Source of the DNA: Pseudopedobacter sp.
Lineage (GTDB): Bacteria > Bacteroidota > Bacteroidia > Sphingobacteriales > Sphingobacteriaceae
Direction of reading: 5' to 3'
Length of the DNA: 24,363 nucleotides
NCBI GenBank assembly: GCA_014378285.1
Contig: JACMNZ010000221.1
Location: forward strand, 1 to 24,363
Shown here piece after piece: positions 22,400-24,363 of this stretch. Made by a program: the position numbers and the translations under genes. A model generated the notes under the pieces. It saw nothing but the letters and a program-made list of their open reading frames with translations. It was not told the DNA's origin and did no database searches. Each line of letters starts with the position of its first letter. Positions within the stretch are counted from its first letter, which is position 1.

Positions 22400-23758
22400 T
22401 TAAGCTGTTTCCAAAACTGGCAACGGATCTGCGTAATGTGCTAAACCATAATTTTGTTTTTGCGATAATTCTGGATTATTCACATACCACTCAAATTCAT
22501 CCCTAAAATGACGAATAGCACTAGCTACTGGCCATGCCGCAGCATCACCCAACGGACAAATTGTATTTCCTTCAATTTTTTTAGCAACATCAACTAATAA
22601 ATCCATATCGCTCATTTTACCTTTTCCGTTAACCAAACGGTGCAATACTTTTTCCATCCAACCAGTTCCTTCACGACATGGAGAACATTGTCCGCATGAT
22701 TCATGTGAATAAAAACGAGCAAAATTCCAAGTATTTCTTACTATAGATTGATCTTCATCCAATACTACAAATCCCCCAGAACCTAACATCGTACCGGTAA
22801 TAAAACCACCTTCAGATAAAGATTCGTAAGACATTAAGCGTTTTTCACCACTGGCTAAATTCAATATTAAATTTGCCGGTAAAATTGGAACAGAAGATCC
22901 TCCAGCAACAACAGCTTTTAATTTCTTTCCATTGGCTATTCCACCACAATATTCTTCAGAATAGATAAAATCTTCTACAGAAAGCCCTAATTCTATTTCA
23001 TAAATTCCAGGCTTGTTAATATTACCAGAAGCTGAAATTAATTTAGTACCAGTAGAACGTCCAATCCCTATTTTTGCGTATTCATCGCCACCCATATTAA
23101 TAATGGGAACTATAGCAGCTATAGATTCTACGTTATTTACAACAGTAGGACAACCGTACAAGCCAGCAATTGCAGGGAAAGGTGGTTTGATCCTAGGATT
23201 TCCTCTTTTGCCTTCTAAAGATTCTAATAAAGCTGTTTCCTCACCACAAATATATGCTCCACCACCTGGCTGAACATATAATTCTAAATCATAACCACTT
23301 CCTAATATATTTTTTCCTAAAAATCCAGCTGCTTTCGCTTCGGCAATTGCTTTTTCTAAAATGCGGATTTGAGGCATCATCTCTCCTCTAACATAGATGT
23401 AGCTGGTATTTGCACCTAATGCAAAGCTAGAAACAATCATTCCCTCAATTAAAGCATGAGGAATATTAGTCATTAAATAACGATCCTTGAAAGTTCCTGG
23501 CTCAGATTCATCAGCATTACAAACCAAATAACGAGCAACGCCTTCTGGTTTTGCCAAAAAGCTCCACTTCATCCCAGTAGGGAAACCAGCACCACCACGT
23601 CCTCGTAAACCAGATTTTTTTACTTCCTCCACCAAGTCATCGCTCGACATGGTTTTGATCGCTTTTTCAACCGCCTTATATCCACCTTTTTCTCGGTAAA
23701 CCTTTAAGGTGTTAATCCCTGGCACATTAATGTGTTCTAATAATAATTTACGTCCCAT
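22400..23758 (-). CDS. nuoF: NADH-quinone oxidoreductase subunit F
   Basis: NADH-binding flavoprotein of complex I: oxidises NADH, passes electrons via FMN to cluster N3. It has 452 residues. The NADH/FMN glycine-rich segment GRGGAGFPTG lies at 53-62, the FMN-binding CNADESEPGTFKDR at 80-93, and YVQPGGGAYICGEETALLES at 161-180. The N3 [4Fe-4S] ligands are C355, C358 and C361 (ESCGQCSPCREGTGW) with C401 (TICPLGD). ATG start 23756-23758. It is separated from nuoE by 122 bp holding heptad repeats and from nuoG by a 340-bp repeat mosaic, unusually loose for this operon. Confident. Confidence 0.97.
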   Translation of the reverse strand: MGRKLLLEHINVPGINTLKVYREKGGYKAVEKAIKTMSSDDLVEEVKKSGLRGRGGAGFPTGMKWSFLAKPEGVARYLVCNADESEPGTFKDRYLMTNIPHALIEGMIVSSFALGANTSYIYVRGEMMPQIRILEKAIAEAKAAGFLGKNILGSGYDLELYVQPGGGAYICGEETALLESLEGKRGNPRIKPPFPAIAGLYGCPTVVNNVESIAAIVPIINMGGDEYAKIGIGRSTGTKLISASGNINKPGIYEIELGLSVEDFIYSEEYCGGIANGKKLKAVVAGGSSVPILPANLILNLASGEKRLMSYESLSEGGFITGTMLGSGGFVVLDEDQSIVRNTWNFARFYSHESCGQCSPCREGTGWMEKVLHRLVNGKGKMSDMDLLVDVAKKIEGNTICPLGDAAAWPVASAIRHFRDEFEWYVNNPELSQKQNYGLAHYADPLPVLETA

Positions 23759-23763
23759 GTTGT

Positions 23764-23798
23764 TTTAGATATGAGATGTGAGTATTGAGTAATGAGAT
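23764..23798 (+). repeat. Heptad array between nuoE and nuoF
   Basis: Five 7-bp units in phase: TTTAGAT, ATGAGAT, GTGAGTA, TTGAGTA, ATGAGAT. It shares the 9-mer AGATATGAG with the array in the DUF4159 gene (10259-10267 and 23767-23775). It lies 5 bp upstream of the nuoF start, so it would form the nuoF leader. Just beyond it AAAACCTC is repeated at 23804 and 23817. Confidence 0.65.
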
Positions 23799-23880
23799 TT
23801 TACAAAACCTCTTATCAAAACCTCAATCTTTTATGTCATTTTATTTTCTTTGATATGCTTTTTTGCCATTTAGAATGGTC

Positions 23881-24363
23881 TCAATTCTTCTGTTTCAAAT
23901 CTTCAATTAACTTATCTACAGAATCTATAGTTAAATTCTCGTAGAAAGTATATTCTGGTCCTATTTGTAAAACAGGCGCAAAACCACACGCTGCTAAACA
24001 TTCTACTCCTCGGTAACTAAATAAACCATCCGCAGTAACCTGACCTTCTTTAACCCCTAATTTTTCTCCAATATAATTGATTATTTTTTCGGCACCTACT
24101 AAACAACATGGTCCAGTACGGCAAACCTCTAAAACAAATTTCCCTTGAGGTCTCAAAAAAAACATAGAGTAAAAAGTGGTTACTTCATAAACTTCAATGG
24201 GTTCTATGTCTAAAAAATCAGCAACTTTATCCATTGCTTCTGGACTTATCCAACCAAATTCTGCTTGTACATCATGCAAAATTGGTAACAGAGCAGATTT
24301 CTGTTTTCCATCTGGAAAATGACTTACTGCTTCGCCCATTTTATTTAATAAATCGGCAGAAAA
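23881..24363 (-). CDS. nuoE: NADH-quinone oxidoreductase subunit E (5' end cut by window edge)
   Basis: Thioredoxin-fold subunit of complex I that carries the [2Fe-2S] cluster N1a next to NuoF. The frame is open through the right edge: codons upstream of the internal ATG at 24337-24339 read F-S-A-D-L-L-N-K, matching the usual NuoE N-terminal helix, so that ATG is not the start and the true start is beyond the window. At least 160 residues are visible. GKQKSALLPILHDVQAEFGW and YEVTTFYSMF are family signatures. Cluster ligands, counted from the internal Met, are C73 and C78 (CRTGPC) and C114 and C118 (CLAAC). nuoF follows after 122 bp. Confident. Confidence 0.95.
   Translation of the reverse strand, partial: FSADLLNKMGEAVSHFPDGKQKSALLPILHDVQAEFGWISPEAMDKVADFLDIEPIEVYEVTTFYSMFFLRPQGKFVLEVCRTGPCCLVGAEKIINYIGEKLGVKEGQVTADGLFSYRGVECLAACGFAPVLQIGPEYTFYENLTIDSVDKLIEDLKQKN

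Noticed and set aside
24337..24339. ATG as the nuoE start
   Set aside because: The frame stays open to the window edge and the upstream codons (F-S-A-D-L-L-N-K) fit the normal NuoE N-terminal helix, so this Met is internal.

Overview
The window is AT-rich DNA from a member of the Bacteroidota, most likely a Sphingobacteriaceae/Pedobacter-type organism. This is judged from recalled protein similarity, the nuoE-to-nuoN gene order with a short NuoG, and promoter-like TAnnTTTG octamers; no database search was possible. It holds 20 protein-coding genes, two of them cut by the window edges. I found no rRNA, tRNA, CRISPR array, insertion sequence or phage gene.

Layout. (1) Positions 1-3330, minus strand: a three-gene surface-polysaccharide unit, transcribed FkbM-type methyltransferase, then glycosyltransferase, then Wzx-like flippase (flippase cut by the left edge). 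A TAnnTTTG element lies just upstream. (2) 3392-5250, minus: the translational GTPase gene typA with its own promoter-like element and a strong hairpin terminator. (3) 5371-9016, plus: a 52-residue FeoB-associated Cys-rich membrane protein that is easy to miss, then an 1134-residue membrane protein joining a GH18 domain, a NodB/CE4 deacetylase and a family 2 glycosyltransferase. A hairpin follows it, between convergent genes. (4) 9108-13628, minus: a biotinyl-domain protein, a DUF4159 protein, rsmE, a CNNM/HlyC-type CBS protein, inorganic pyrophosphatase and a DedA protein, tightly packed. (5) 13682-24363, minus: the respiratory complex I operon nuoE-F-G-H-I-J-K-L-M-N, with nuoE cut by the right edge. 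nuoA-D are presumably beyond that edge.

How the genes work together. NuoE, F, G and I form the NADH-oxidising and Fe-S electron-transfer part of complex I; NuoH, J, K, L, M and N form its membrane arm. The downstream housekeeping genes follow on the same strand with small gaps and may partly be read through from nuo. The polysaccharide genes on either side of typA point to cell-surface glycan synthesis and export.

The least expected features are three arrays of degenerate 7-bp repeats, one of which supplies the coding sequence for the whole hydrophobic signal segment of the DUF4159 protein; the GH18-CE4-GT2 fusion; and a 340-bp mosaic of palindromic repeats between nuoG and nuoF inside an otherwise compact operon. 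Several starts are non-ATG (TTG for the glycosyltransferase and nuoG, GTG or TTG for DUF4159).
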